64,000 bases of DNA from Streptomyces rubrogriseus (GTDB taxonomy: Bacteria > Actinomycetota > Actinomycetes > Streptomycetales > Streptomycetaceae): contig NZ_CP116256.1 of the NCBI RefSeq assembly GCF_027947575.1, positions 6,882,001 through 6,946,000 on the forward strand. The letters run 5' to 3'. Within the stretch, counting starts at the first letter, position 1, and every line of letters starts with the position of its first letter. The notes beneath the pieces were generated by a model. That model was not told where the DNA came from. It saw nothing but the letters and a program-made list of their open reading frames with translations, and did not search any database. The translations under genes were made by a program, and so were the position numbers. Below, piece after piece: positions 8,154-15,585 of the stretch.

Positions 8154-9512
8154 TCAGTCGGTGATGTACTGGTGCAGCCCGGGAACGTGCAGGGTGCCGC
8201 CGAACTGGCCGGCCTGCACCACCTTCACGTTCGTGAAGTAGATCAACGGGATGTCCAACGGCGGCGGGTTCTCCGGGTCGAAGGTGATCGGGATCAGCCC
8301 GAGCAGGTTGCCCGAAATACTCTCGGTGTACATGACCGTGTCGCCGTCGCGGATCGTGGACGTGGAGCCCTTGGCCGCTTGGACGTGGTGCGTCTTGCCG
8401 GTCGTGTCGTCCTTGACGATCTGGTGCAGGTCGCCGATGTCGGTGCCTTTGGAGATGACGTACTTCAGGACCTTCTTCGTCGCCCCACTGGCCGTCTTCA
8501 CCTCGACGATGCCCTTGTAGGAGGCTCCCTTCAGGGTGAGTGAGCTGGCCTCCAGGTACCAGGGGTCCTCCGGCACGGGCAGCGTGTTGTCGACACCGCC
8601 CTCCTCTTCGGTGGCGGCCGGGCAGTCCTCCGGGTCCACCGCGGCGCTCTCGGACGGGTCGGCGCCGGGCGAGGCGGTGACCTCGTCCTTCGCCTCCTCC
8701 GCGGCCTTCCCGGCGTCCTCCGTGGCCTTGTCCACCGTGTCCTTGGTGTCCTCGGCCGCCTTCGACGCCGCGTCGGTCGCGCCGTCCACGGTGTCCTTCA
8801 CCGTGCCGGTGACCTTGTCGGTGGTCTCCTTCACGACGTCGGACGCGTCGTCGCCGGCGCTCTGGGACGCCGAGGGGGTCGGCGTCGGGCTCGCGGTCTC
8901 CTCGGTCTTCTCGCCACCGGTGAAGATGCCCTCTATGGCGTCGCCGATGCCCTCCAGCAGGCCGCCCTTCTCCGATTCGGAGGGGGAAGGCTCGACGGCG
9001 CTCGCGCCGGCCGATTCCTTGCCATCGGACGCGGAAGGGCTCGGAGCGGGCTCGGACTTGTCGCCGTCGGCGGCCTTGTCACCGGCGGCCGTGTCGTCCT
9101 TGTCGTCGGAACCTGAATCCGACGAAGAGGACGCGTCCTCGTCCGTGCCCGGCTTCTTGCCCGTGTCCCCGGCCGACGGCGAGGCGCTGGGCTTCGTCTC
9201 GTCCTGCTTGCCGTCGTCAGTCGCGGAAGGCGAAGGTTCGGGCGACTCGGACGCGTCCTTCTCGGCGTCCGCCATGGCCTCGACACAGGCCTTGTACTCG
9301 TCCGCCGTCAGGCTGTTGGACGACGGCGCGCCCTGGTCGTTCCCGTCCGCGAGGGCGAGGGTCGGTGTGAACCCCAGCCCCATGAGGACCGCCGTGGGCA
9401 TCGCCGCCAGGGCTATCGCCTTGCCGGTGGGCACATGGAACCTGGTGAACAGCGGCTTCCTGGGCGCCGCGTGACGTGGCCCCGTTCTCGCACGGGACGT
9501 CTCCTCGTCCAT
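8154..9512 (-). CDS. Secreted or membrane-anchored acidic Ser/Pro/Asp-rich protein, function unknown
   Basis: 452 residues. A basic N-terminus (about 1-30) leads into a hydrophobic segment (about 31-55, KAIALAAMPTAVLMG...) with ALADG after it, a likely signal peptide. The middle (about 60-310) is low complexity: Ser, Pro, Asp, Lys and Thr runs and acidic helical repeats of the KDTVDGATDAASKAAEDT type. A folded C-terminal part (about 320-450) includes LEASSLTLKGASYKG and a closing LHVPGLHQYITD. The ATG at 9512 has GAGGTG 11 bases upstream; an ATG at 9539 would overlap the upstream gene. It is the last gene of a DUF6230-DUF6114 operon, 16 bp after DUF6114. No enzyme motif was recognised. A surface or exported role is inferred. 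Confidence 0.75.
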   Translation of the reverse strand: MDEETSRARTGPRHAAPRKPLFTRFHVPTGKAIALAAMPTAVLMGLGFTPTLALADGNDQGAPSSNSLTADEYKACVEAMADAEKDASESPEPSPSATDDGKQDETKPSASPSAGDTGKKPGTDEDASSSSDSGSDDKDDTAAGDKAADGDKSEPAPSPSASDGKESAGASAVEPSPSESEKGGLLEGIGDAIEGIFTGGEKTEETASPTPTPSASQSAGDDASDVVKETTDKVTGTVKDTVDGATDAASKAAEDTKDTVDKATEDAGKAAEEAKDEVTASPGADPSESAAVDPEDCPAATEEEGGVDNTLPVPEDPWYLEASSLTLKGASYKGIVEVKTASGATKKVLKYVISKGTDIGDLHQIVKDDTTGKTHHVQAAKGSTSTIRDGDTVMYTESISGNLLGLIPITFDPENPPPLDIPLIYFTNVKVVQAGQFGGTLHVPGLHQYITD

Positions 9513-9528
9513 CCCGTGCTTCACCTCG

Positions 9529-10086
9529 TCAGCCGGCACTGTGCCTCCCGTTCGCCCCGTTGGCCGGGCTCGTTCCTGACCGATCGTCGCCCCCGGGTGC
9601 GCTCAGGGACGGGGCGGAAGCCGAGTCGCTCCCCGAGCCCTCGAAGGCGCCGCCCTCGCCCTTGTCGCCCTTGGCCGACCCCGACTCGACCGGCTCCCCC
9701 GGCGCCCACGCCACGGCCAGGGCACCGCCGACGAGCGAAAGCATGAAGCCGATGATGAAGCCACCGAAGTTGGCGACGGGAATGGACACCAGCGCGAGCA
9801 GAATCGCCGCGATTCCCGCGAAGACCCGTACGTGCTTCTGGAACCAGAGGCTGACGCCGAGTACGACCAGTAGCACGCCGATGATCAAAGAACCGGCGCC
9901 GGCCGTGGTGGCCATCGCCACCGTCAGGTTTCCGAACTGCAGGTGCGCGTACGGGAAGTACATGATCGGGAAGCCACCGAGCAGGACGAGCAGACCGGCC
10001 CAGAAGGGCCTGGCGCCCCGCCAGCCTCGGAACTGCAGCCTGCGGCGGGTGAACTGGCCGACGGCGGCAGGAGTCTCGGCGCTCAT
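9529..10086 (-). CDS. DUF6114 membrane protein
   Basis: 185 residues. A cytoplasmic N-terminus (FRGWRGARPFW) precedes four hydrophobic segments in about 110 residues (FWAGLLVLLGGFPIMYF, MATTAGAGSLIIGVLLVVLG, VFAGIAAILLALVSIPV, FIIGFMLSLVGGALAVAW), then an acidic Ser/Gly-rich tail of about 60 residues that probably faces the cytoplasm or wall. This matches the actinobacterial DUF6114 family as I remember it. GGGAG lies upstream of the ATG. It is the middle gene of a three-gene operon between DUF6230 and the acidic protein. Function is unknown; four spans make a channel or anchoring role possible but unproven. Confidence 0.8.
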   Translation of the reverse strand: MSAETPAAVGQFTRRRLQFRGWRGARPFWAGLLVLLGGFPIMYFPYAHLQFGNLTVAMATTAGAGSLIIGVLLVVLGVSLWFQKHVRVFAGIAAILLALVSIPVANFGGFIIGFMLSLVGGALAVAWAPGEPVESGSAKGDKGEGGAFEGSGSDSASAPSLSAPGGDDRSGTSPANGANGRHSAG

Positions 10087-10160
10087 GGAAAACAGCTCCC
10101 TGGTACAGCGTTGCTGTGGTGGTGATCTGGGCCGCCACGTCGCGAGGCGGCCGAAGGACC

Positions 10161-10193
10161 GACGGGCGGGGGCGCAACCGGCCCCCGCCCGTC
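10161..10193 (-). terminator. Strong hairpin between the DUF6230 and DUF6114 genes
   Basis: Perfect 13-bp G+C stem (10161-10173 with 10181-10193) with a 7-nt loop, starting 9 nt after the DUF6230 stop codon and about 75 nt before the DUF6114 ATG. It is placed to stop most transcripts after DUF6230, giving more DUF6230 than DUF6114, or to stabilise the 3' end of the first gene's message. Confidence 0.75.
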
Positions 10194-10202
10194 AGCGAGG
10201 GC

Positions 10203-10850
10203 TCAGTAGCACTCGACGCCTTCGCCGGAGCCCTTCTTCAGCGACATGTGCAGACCGCTGAGCTGGAAGGTACCGGCGGTGGTCGCCCACGCCGTCTGCT
10301 TCACGTCCTTCAGCACGGCCTGGTCCGCCTGCTGCGCGAAGCCGCCCGGGCTGGTCTGCTTGCCCTCGACCTCACCCTGCTTCTGCCTCGGGCCCTTGTT
10401 GATGGCCCCGGCAGCCACGCCGATGTCGATGTTCGTGAAGGTGGCGTCCGCCTCCAGGTCCTGAACATCGATGTAGAGCTGCTTGGCGTGGACCTTGCCC
10501 GAATCCTTGTTGCTGTCGCCCGCCTCCAGCCTCAGCGTGACGGTGCCGATCAGCGGGATGTTCGGGGTGACGACCGACTGGCACATCTTGGTGATGGTGG
10601 CCTTGTCGAACGCCGAGACCGCGACGGCATGGTTGCCGTCCACGCCCTTGTCGTAGGCCCCGTACTGCGAGAAGCCCGTACCCACGAGCTCCTTGGCCGT
10701 CACCTTGAACGACTGGCCCGACACACTGAACGACGCGGCGAGAGCGCCCTGCGCGAGCGCGACGCCTATCGCAGCCGTGGCGGCGACGCTGGGCACCATC
10801 ACCACGGCGAACCGCTTCCATCTGGTCCCGCCACGCACCTGGGACTCCAT
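10203..10850 (-). CDS. DUF6230 secreted or membrane-anchored protein
   Basis: 215 residues. A short basic N-terminus (MESQVRGGTRWKRF) is followed by a hydrophobic stretch (AVVMVPSVAATAAIGVALAQGALAA, quoted here in overlapping pieces VVMVPSVAATAAIG and ALAQGALAA) typical of a signal peptide or anchor. The exported part begins FSVSGQSFKVTAKEL and is beta-rich, with a C-terminal Cys (EGVECY) that pairs potentially with Cys in KMCQSVV. The ATG at 10850 has a near-ideal AAGGAGGA site; the longer frame to 11036 lacks one. It is the first gene of the operon. From memory, relatives have been labelled cholesterol esterase, but no serine-hydrolase motif is visible here, so that name should not be trusted. 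Confidence 0.82.
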   Translation of the reverse strand: MESQVRGGTRWKRFAVVMVPSVAATAAIGVALAQGALAASFSVSGQSFKVTAKELVGTGFSQYGAYDKGVDGNHAVAVSAFDKATITKMCQSVVTPNIPLIGTVTLRLEAGDSNKDSGKVHAKQLYIDVQDLEADATFTNIDIGVAAGAINKGPRQKQGEVEGKQTSPGGFAQQADQAVLKDVKQTAWATTAGTFQLSGLHMSLKKGSGEGVECY

Positions 10851-11502
10851 ATTTCCTCCTTCTCGGACGTACATCTCCTGGCCTCGGCCCCGTCGCCAGT
10901 CGGCGACTCGACCCGGCAGGGATGGGAGAAGTGCTACGTCCTCGGGAAGGAGAGCGCCTGTCCTCGGCGGCACGTACAACGCGCCCGAACAACCGGCGAT
11001 CACCCCCGAGCGACAACCACTGGTCGCGCCTGACACGCATCACGCACAACCCTGCTGGACAGGCTTCGCCGGATGAGCGAAGACCCCCCTGTCCAAGGGC
11101 CGGCATCACTGCCGCCGACCCTGCTCGGTGGGGACCCAGGAACCCCCGCGGCCCGACCGGCTGTCGGGGTACGGGAATGGACCGAGCGTCGCCGATCGTG
11201 GTGCATTCTCGCCGTCGGCACAAGGGGGTTCGTTACTGGCTAGTAGCGGCCGGGTGACCGCGGGACGACGCACCGGGCCCGAACGGCGACGCTGGGTGTG
11301 CCACGAGGGCGGAACAAAACTGTTGATCGATGGACAGAGTCCGACAGATCGACGCCGTCGACTTACTGGCAGTAACAGCGGCCGCGATTACCAAGTTTTG
11401 GTAAAGCGCGGCCGCAGTGACGCCTCTTCGACAGCTCCTTCACATACGCAACACGCCGACGGCGTTTAGAACGCCGATCCGGAGCGCCGGAGCGGAAGGG
11501 GC
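10851..11502. other. 650-bp intergenic region without a convincing gene
   Basis: It lies between two minus-strand genes. Short open frames here lack ribosome-binding sites and codon bias. It holds the leader of the DUF6230 operon on the left and the terminator hairpin of the thioredoxin-like gene on the right (11378-11415). A small inverted repeat TTACT-GGC-AGTAA sits at about 11363-11375. No RNA gene was recognised, but the length leaves room for a long 5' leader or small RNA. Confidence 0.6.
11378..11415 (-). terminator. Two-part hairpin downstream of the thioredoxin-like gene
   Basis: Outer stem GCGGCCGCG/CGCGGCCGC (11378-11386 with 11407-11415) and inner stem TTACCAA/TTGGTAA (11388-11394 with 11398-11404), separated by a small bulge, with a 3-nt loop. 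It starts about 88 bp beyond the stop codon of the minus-strand gene ending at 11503. Confidence 0.7.
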
Positions 11503-12480
11503 CTAGAACAGGGCGCGGGCGAGCGCCCGGCGCGCCGCGGCCACCCGCGGGTCGTCGGCGCCGACCACCTCGAACAGCTCCAGCAACCGCAGCCGTACGG
11601 CGTCCCGGTCGTCGCCCGCCGTGACGCGCACCGTGTCGATCAGGCGCCCGAAGGCGTCCTCCACGTGACCGCCCACCAGGTCCAGGTCGGCGGCGGCGAT
11701 CTGCGCCTGGGCGTCGCCCGGCTTGTCGGCCGCTTCCCGACGGACCTTCTGCGGATCGGCGTCCTGCACCCGCTGGAGCAACTCGGCCTGGGCGAGGCCC
11801 AGTTTGGCCTCCGTGTTGCCCGGCTCCTCGGCCAGCACGTTCTTGTAGGCCTGGACGGCACCGCCCAGGTCGCCCGCGTCCATCGCCTGCACGGCGGCGT
11901 CGAGGGCCGCGTCGTGCGGCCCGGCGGGGCGCTCGGGGGCGGCGGGCCGCTCGGCGCCCGGCTCCGCCTCGGGGTCGACGACGAGACCGGTCAGGCCGAA
12001 GCGCTCCTCGCCGACCTGCACCAGCTGGTCCAGGGTCTGCCGGATCTGCTGCTCGCCCGCGGCCCCCTGGAAGAGCGGCAGCGCCTGTCCGGCGACGACC
12101 GCGAACACGGCCGGGATGCCCTGGACGCCGAACTGCTGCATCAGCATCTGGTTGGCGTCGACGTCGATCTTGGCGAGGAGGAAGCGCCCGTTGTACTCGA
12201 CGGCGAGCCGCTCCAGGACCGGGCTCAACTGCTTGCAGGGCTCGCACCACTCGGCCCAGAAGTCGATGACGACCGGGACCTCGGTGGACCGCTGCAGGAC
12301 ATCGCTCTCGAAGCCGGCCTCGTCGACGTCGATGACGAGGTCGGCCGGGGAGACGGCGCCCGCGCCGCCGGTCCGGGCCGCCTCGGCGCGCGCCTGCTCC
12401 GCCTTCGCCTTGGCCTCCTGGGCCTGCTTCACCGCGGCGAGGTCGACGACCCCGCTCATGGACATGTTCCGTGGCTGCAT
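11503..12480 (-). CDS. Thioredoxin-domain co-chaperone, YbbN/CnoX-like
   Basis: 325 residues. A charged helical N-terminus (about 1-55, AVKQAQEAKAKAEQA) precedes a thioredoxin domain (about 60-170) with the redox motif WCEPC in FWAEWCEPCKQL and the cis-Pro loop GIPAVF. A C-terminal TPR-like helical region (about 195-320) carries AYKNVLAEEPGNTEAKLGLAQ. This is the architecture of YbbN (CnoX), which holds unfolded proteins; it is cytoplasmic, with no signal peptide. The ATG at 12480 has GGGAGGA upstream, so the 40-residue extension to 12600 is rejected. It is divergent from a TetR gene, with a palindrome and tandem repeats in between. Confidence 0.88.
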   Translation of the reverse strand: MQPRNMSMSGVVDLAAVKQAQEAKAKAEQARAEAARTGGAGAVSPADLVIDVDEAGFESDVLQRSTEVPVVIDFWAEWCEPCKQLSPVLERLAVEYNGRFLLAKIDVDANQMLMQQFGVQGIPAVFAVVAGQALPLFQGAAGEQQIRQTLDQLVQVGEERFGLTGLVVDPEAEPGAERPAAPERPAGPHDAALDAAVQAMDAGDLGGAVQAYKNVLAEEPGNTEAKLGLAQAELLQRVQDADPQKVRREAADKPGDAQAQIAAADLDLVGGHVEDAFGRLIDTVRVTAGDDRDAVRLRLLELFEVVGADDPRVAAARRALARALF

Positions 12481-12540
12481 GGGTCTATCCTCCCCCGTAC
12501 GGCGCGCGCGTGTGAAAACCGGGTCGAAAGCCCGCCCGGA

Positions 12541-12588
12541 TGTGTGCTGTTCGGCGTGTGTACTGCCCGATGTGTGTGCTGCTCGGCG
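12541..12588. repeat. Three tandem 16-bp imperfect repeats in the divergent region
   Basis: TGTGTGCTGTTCGGCG, TGTGTACTGCCCGATG and TGTGTGCTGCTCGGCG follow each other without gaps, 60-110 bp upstream of the thioredoxin-like start. The consensus is TGTGTGCTGYYCGGCG. They could be tandem protein sites or simple replication slippage. Confidence 0.7.
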
Positions 12589-12645
12589 CCGGGTCCCCAC
12601 CCCACGCCCGTGGTCGTCGCTGGGGCGCGGGCGGACCCGCGCTTT

Positions 12646-12662
12646 CGCTACGAGTCGTAGCG
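12646..12662. promoter_or_regulatory. Perfect palindrome, candidate TetR operator
   Basis: CGCTACGA-G-TCGTAGCG, a perfect 17-bp odd palindrome with 8-bp arms, 100 bp upstream of the TetR gene and 166 bp upstream of the thioredoxin-like start. Length and symmetry are typical of operators bound by TetR dimers. That the neighbouring TetR protein binds it is an inference. Confidence 0.6.
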
Positions 12663-12762
12663 TAATGCCAGGACGGCCCGTCGGAACACCCCACCGCCAG
12701 ACCCCGTCGCGGTGATCTGTCTCACGAGCGGCCGCGTGTTACCCGCCGGTTAAGGTCGGGGG

Positions 12763-13467
12763 ATGCAGAGCAGCACCCCAGCCGGCCGTGCCGGGCGCCC
12801 GCGCAGTGCCGCGGCGGACACCGCGATCCTGGCCGCGACGCGGGCCGCCCTGGTCGACCTCGGCTGGTCGAAGCTCACCCTGGGAGACGTCGCCACCCGG
12901 GCCGGGGTTGCCAAGACGACGCTCTACCGCCGCTGGGCGGGCAAGAACGAGCTGGTCGTGGACGCGGTGGCGGAGCTGTTCGACGAGCTCGAACTGCCCG
13001 ACCGCGGCTCCCTCGCCGCCGACATCGAGGGCGTGGTGCTCCAGTTCGCGGCGATCCTGGCCCGACCGGAGGCCAGGAGCGGCCTGATGGCGGTGGTCGC
13101 GGAGTCCACGCGCGACGACGCGCTGCGCGAGCGCATCCGCACGTCGATCGTCGAACGGCAGAAGCGCCTGGTACTGGAGGGCAGGGCCCGTGCCCAGGCA
13201 CGCGGCGAGCTGCCGCCGGAGAACGGTGCGGCCGAGGCCGCCCGCACGGCGGACCTCATCTTCGACGTGGTGGCGGGCGCGGTGGTGCACCGCACGCTGG
13301 TCAGCGCCCGGGCCGCGGACGAGGAGTGGGTGCGCGGCCTGACACAGGTACTGCTGTGGGGTCTGGCCGGCGCCGGCGGGGAGCCCGCGGACAGTGGGGA
13401 CGGCGGGGACGGCGAGGGTGTCGACCCAGGCGGCGGGGCCGACGCGGAAGCGGCCGCGCCCCGGTAG
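12763..13467 (+). CDS. TetR-family transcriptional regulator
   Basis: 234 residues. The N-terminal DNA-binding domain (about 15-65) has the usual pattern: DTAILAATRAALVDLGWSKLTLGDVATRAGVAKTTLYRRW in overlapping parts TLGDVATRAGV and KTTLYRRWAGK. The rest is a helical ligand-binding domain, ending in a long Gly/Asp-rich tail (about 205-234). TAAGGT six bases before the ATG and no good ribosome-binding site suggest a leaderless message. It is divergent from the thioredoxin-like gene and convergent with an oxidoreductase 22 bp away. Ligand unknown; the palindrome at 12646 is its likely operator. Confidence 0.88.
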   Translation: MQSSTPAGRAGRPRSAAADTAILAATRAALVDLGWSKLTLGDVATRAGVAKTTLYRRWAGKNELVVDAVAELFDELELPDRGSLAADIEGVVLQFAAILARPEARSGLMAVVAESTRDDALRERIRTSIVERQKRLVLEGRARAQARGELPPENGAAEAARTADLIFDVVAGAVVHRTLVSARAADEEWVRGLTQVLLWGLAGAGGEPADSGDGGDGEGVDPGGGADAEAAAPR

Positions 13468-13489
13468 GACGCGGCCGGTCCGGGCCCGC

Positions 13490-14473
13490 TCAGCGCACGG
13501 TGAGTACCAGCTTGCCCGTGGTGCGGCCGGTCTCTCCCTGGGCGTGTGCCCGGGCGCCCTCGGCGAGCGGGAAGGTGCCGGACACGTGGGCGCGCAGGCT
13601 CCCCCGTTCGACGAGTTCGGCGACGGCGCGCATCCCGGCGTGGTCGTGCTCGACGAGCAGGACGACGGCGCGGACCCCGGCCCGCTCGGCCGCGGCGCCG
13701 GTGTGCGCGTCGCCCGGCAGCAGGGAGACGACGATGCCGCCGGGGCGGAGCACGCCCACGGAACGGGTGGCGGTCTCCCCGCCGAGCGTGTCGAGGACGA
13801 CGTCGTAACGCTCCTCGGTGTCGGTGAAGTCCGCGGAGCGGTAGTCGACGCAGGCGTCCGCACCGAGTTCGCGCAGGAACGCGTGCTTGGGTGCGCTGGC
13901 GGTGCCGGTGACGTGCGCGCCCCGCTCCTTGGCGAGCTGTACGGCGAGATGGCCCACGCCACCGGCCGCCGCGTGGATCAGCACCCGCTGCCCGGCCCGG
14001 AGGCCTGCGGTGTCGACGAGGGCCTGCCAGGCGGTGAGCGCGGCCAGCGGGAGGGCGGCGGCCTGGACGTGGTCGATCCCGGCGGGCTTGGCGGCGAAGG
14101 CGCGGGCCGGGCCGGTCACGTACTCGGCGTGCGAGCCGTGCCCGTGCGGGTAGGGCAGCATGCCGAACACCTCGTCGCCGGGCCGGAAGAGGGTGACGCC
14201 GAAACCGGTCTCCACCACGGTGCCGGAGACGTCCCAGCCGAGGGTCAGCGGCGGGGGCGGCAGGAAGATCTTCAGGGCGCGGTGCTTGAAGTCCGTGGGG
14301 TTCAGCCCGGCGGCGTGCACGGCGACGAGGATCTCGCCCGGTCCCGGTTCGGGCCGCGGCAGTTCGGTGGGCCGCAGCACCTCGGGGCCGCCGAGGGCCG
14401 TCTGGTGCAGGGCGAGCATCGTCGGGGCGCCGTGCGGGGAAGCGCCGTTCGCGGGAGTGTCCGTCAAGGTCAT
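13490..14473 (-). CDS. NADP-dependent oxidoreductase (zinc-less MDR, quinone oxidoreductase type)
   Basis: 327 residues. An N-terminal GroES-like domain (PGPGEILVAVHAAGLNPTDFK, seen as EILVAVHAAGLNPTD) is followed by a Rossmann domain with the NADP loop HAAAGGVGHLAVQLAK and VDYRSADF. The catalytic zinc ligands of alcohol dehydrogenases are missing, as in quinone oxidoreductases. The start ATG at 14473 has no clear ribosome-binding site. The frame is open far upstream but there it is only the shadow of icmA and the GlxA-type gene. Only 69 bp separate it from the divergent GlxA-type regulator, which may control it. Substrate unknown. Confidence 0.87.
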   Translation of the reverse strand: MTLTDTPANGASPHGAPTMLALHQTALGGPEVLRPTELPRPEPGPGEILVAVHAAGLNPTDFKHRALKIFLPPPPLTLGWDVSGTVVETGFGVTLFRPGDEVFGMLPYPHGHGSHAEYVTGPARAFAAKPAGIDHVQAAALPLAALTAWQALVDTAGLRAGQRVLIHAAAGGVGHLAVQLAKERGAHVTGTASAPKHAFLRELGADACVDYRSADFTDTEERYDVVLDTLGGETATRSVGVLRPGGIVVSLLPGDAHTGAAAERAGVRAVVLLVEHDHAGMRAVAELVERGSLRAHVSGTFPLAEGARAHAQGETGRTTGKLVLTVR

Positions 14474-14542
14474 GACCCCATGCTGGCCGTCGGTCCGGGG
14501 CCGGGCCATGGCAAGAAGGTCATCCTCCGATACATTCGTGCC

Positions 14543-15556
14543 ATGCTCGCCGACGCCGCCGCCCGCGCGGCCGAACTGGACCGCCTGATGCGCCCGGCGC
14601 CCCGCCCCGGCGCCCACCAGGTCGCCGTCCTCGCCCTGGACGGCGTCTACCCCTTCGAACTCGGCATCCCGCACCGGGTCCTGGGTTCCGCCGACGGGCG
14701 CTACGAAGTGCGCTCCGCGAGCGTCGACGGGCGGCCCGTGCGCACCGACTCGGACCTGACCGTCACCCCGGCGCACGGCCCAGAGGTGCTGGCCGACGCG
14801 GACACCGTGATCGTGCCGCCGTACGCCGTCACGGCCGCGTCCGCCGCCGTGCCGGATCCGCGGGCGCTCGCCGCCCTGGCCCGGGTCCGCCCCGGCGCCC
14901 GCCTGGTGTCGATCTGCACCGGCGCCTTCCTGCTGGCCGCGGCCGGCCTCCTGGACGGACGCCGGGCCACCACCCACTGGGCGCTCACCGACCACTTCCG
15001 GGAGCTGTTCCCCCGGGTCGAGCTGGACGCCGACGTGCTCTTCGTCGACCACGGCGACGTGCTGACCTCGGCGGGCGCGGCGAGCGGCGTCGACGTCTGC
15101 CTGCACCTGGTGCGCCGGGACCACGGCAGCGAGGTGGCCAACCAGGTGGCCCGCCGGTGCGTCGTACCGCCGTACCGGGACGGCGGCCAGGCCCAGTACA
15201 TCGAGCGGCCGGTGCCGCCGGCGAGCGGGACGGGCACCGGCCCGACCCGCGACTGGGCGCTGCACCGGCTGGACCGGCCCCTGTCCCTGGACGAGTTGGC
15301 CGCGCACGCGGCGATGAGCACCCGCACCTTCGCCCGGCGCTTCCGGGAGGAGACCGGTCTCAGTCCCGGCCGCTGGCTGACCCAGCAGCGGCTGCGGCGG
15401 GCCCGGCACCTGCTGGAGTCCAGCGACCTGCCGGTGGAACGGGTCGCCCACGAGGTCGGCTTCGCCACCGCCACCTCGCTGCGCCGCCACCTGGCCGCCG
15501 AGGCGGGCGTCGCCCCCTCGGCGTACCGGCGCACGTTCCGCGCCTCGGTGCCGTAG
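14543..15556 (+). CDS. GlxA-family transcriptional regulator (DJ-1/PfpI domain plus AraC HTH)
   Basis: 337 residues. The N-terminal DJ-1/PfpI-like domain (about 20-195) keeps a nucleophile-elbow-like SICTGAFLLAAAG. The C-terminal AraC domain (about 235-330) shows both helix-turn-helix units: LSLDELAAHAAMSTRTFARRF and LPVERVAHEVGFATATSLRR, given here as parts LAAHAAMSTRTFARR and VAHEVGFATATSLRR. TACATT lies six bases before the ATG, consistent with leaderless transcription. It probably senses a small molecule and may regulate the divergent oxidoreductase; this is inferred from position alone. Confidence 0.9.
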   Translation: MLADAAARAAELDRLMRPAPRPGAHQVAVLALDGVYPFELGIPHRVLGSADGRYEVRSASVDGRPVRTDSDLTVTPAHGPEVLADADTVIVPPYAVTAASAAVPDPRALAALARVRPGARLVSICTGAFLLAAAGLLDGRRATTHWALTDHFRELFPRVELDADVLFVDHGDVLTSAGAASGVDVCLHLVRRDHGSEVANQVARRCVVPPYRDGGQAQYIERPVPPASGTGTGPTRDWALHRLDRPLSLDELAAHAAMSTRTFARRFREETGLSPGRWLTQQRLRRARHLLESSDLPVERVAHEVGFATATSLRRHLAAEAGVAPSAYRRTFRASVP

Positions 15557-15585
15557 GGCGCCGCCCCGGGTGGATGCCGGCTCGC

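Noticed and set aside
11128..11469. 113-codon frame in the 650-bp gap
   Set aside because: No ribosome-binding site, no codon bias, no recognisable features.
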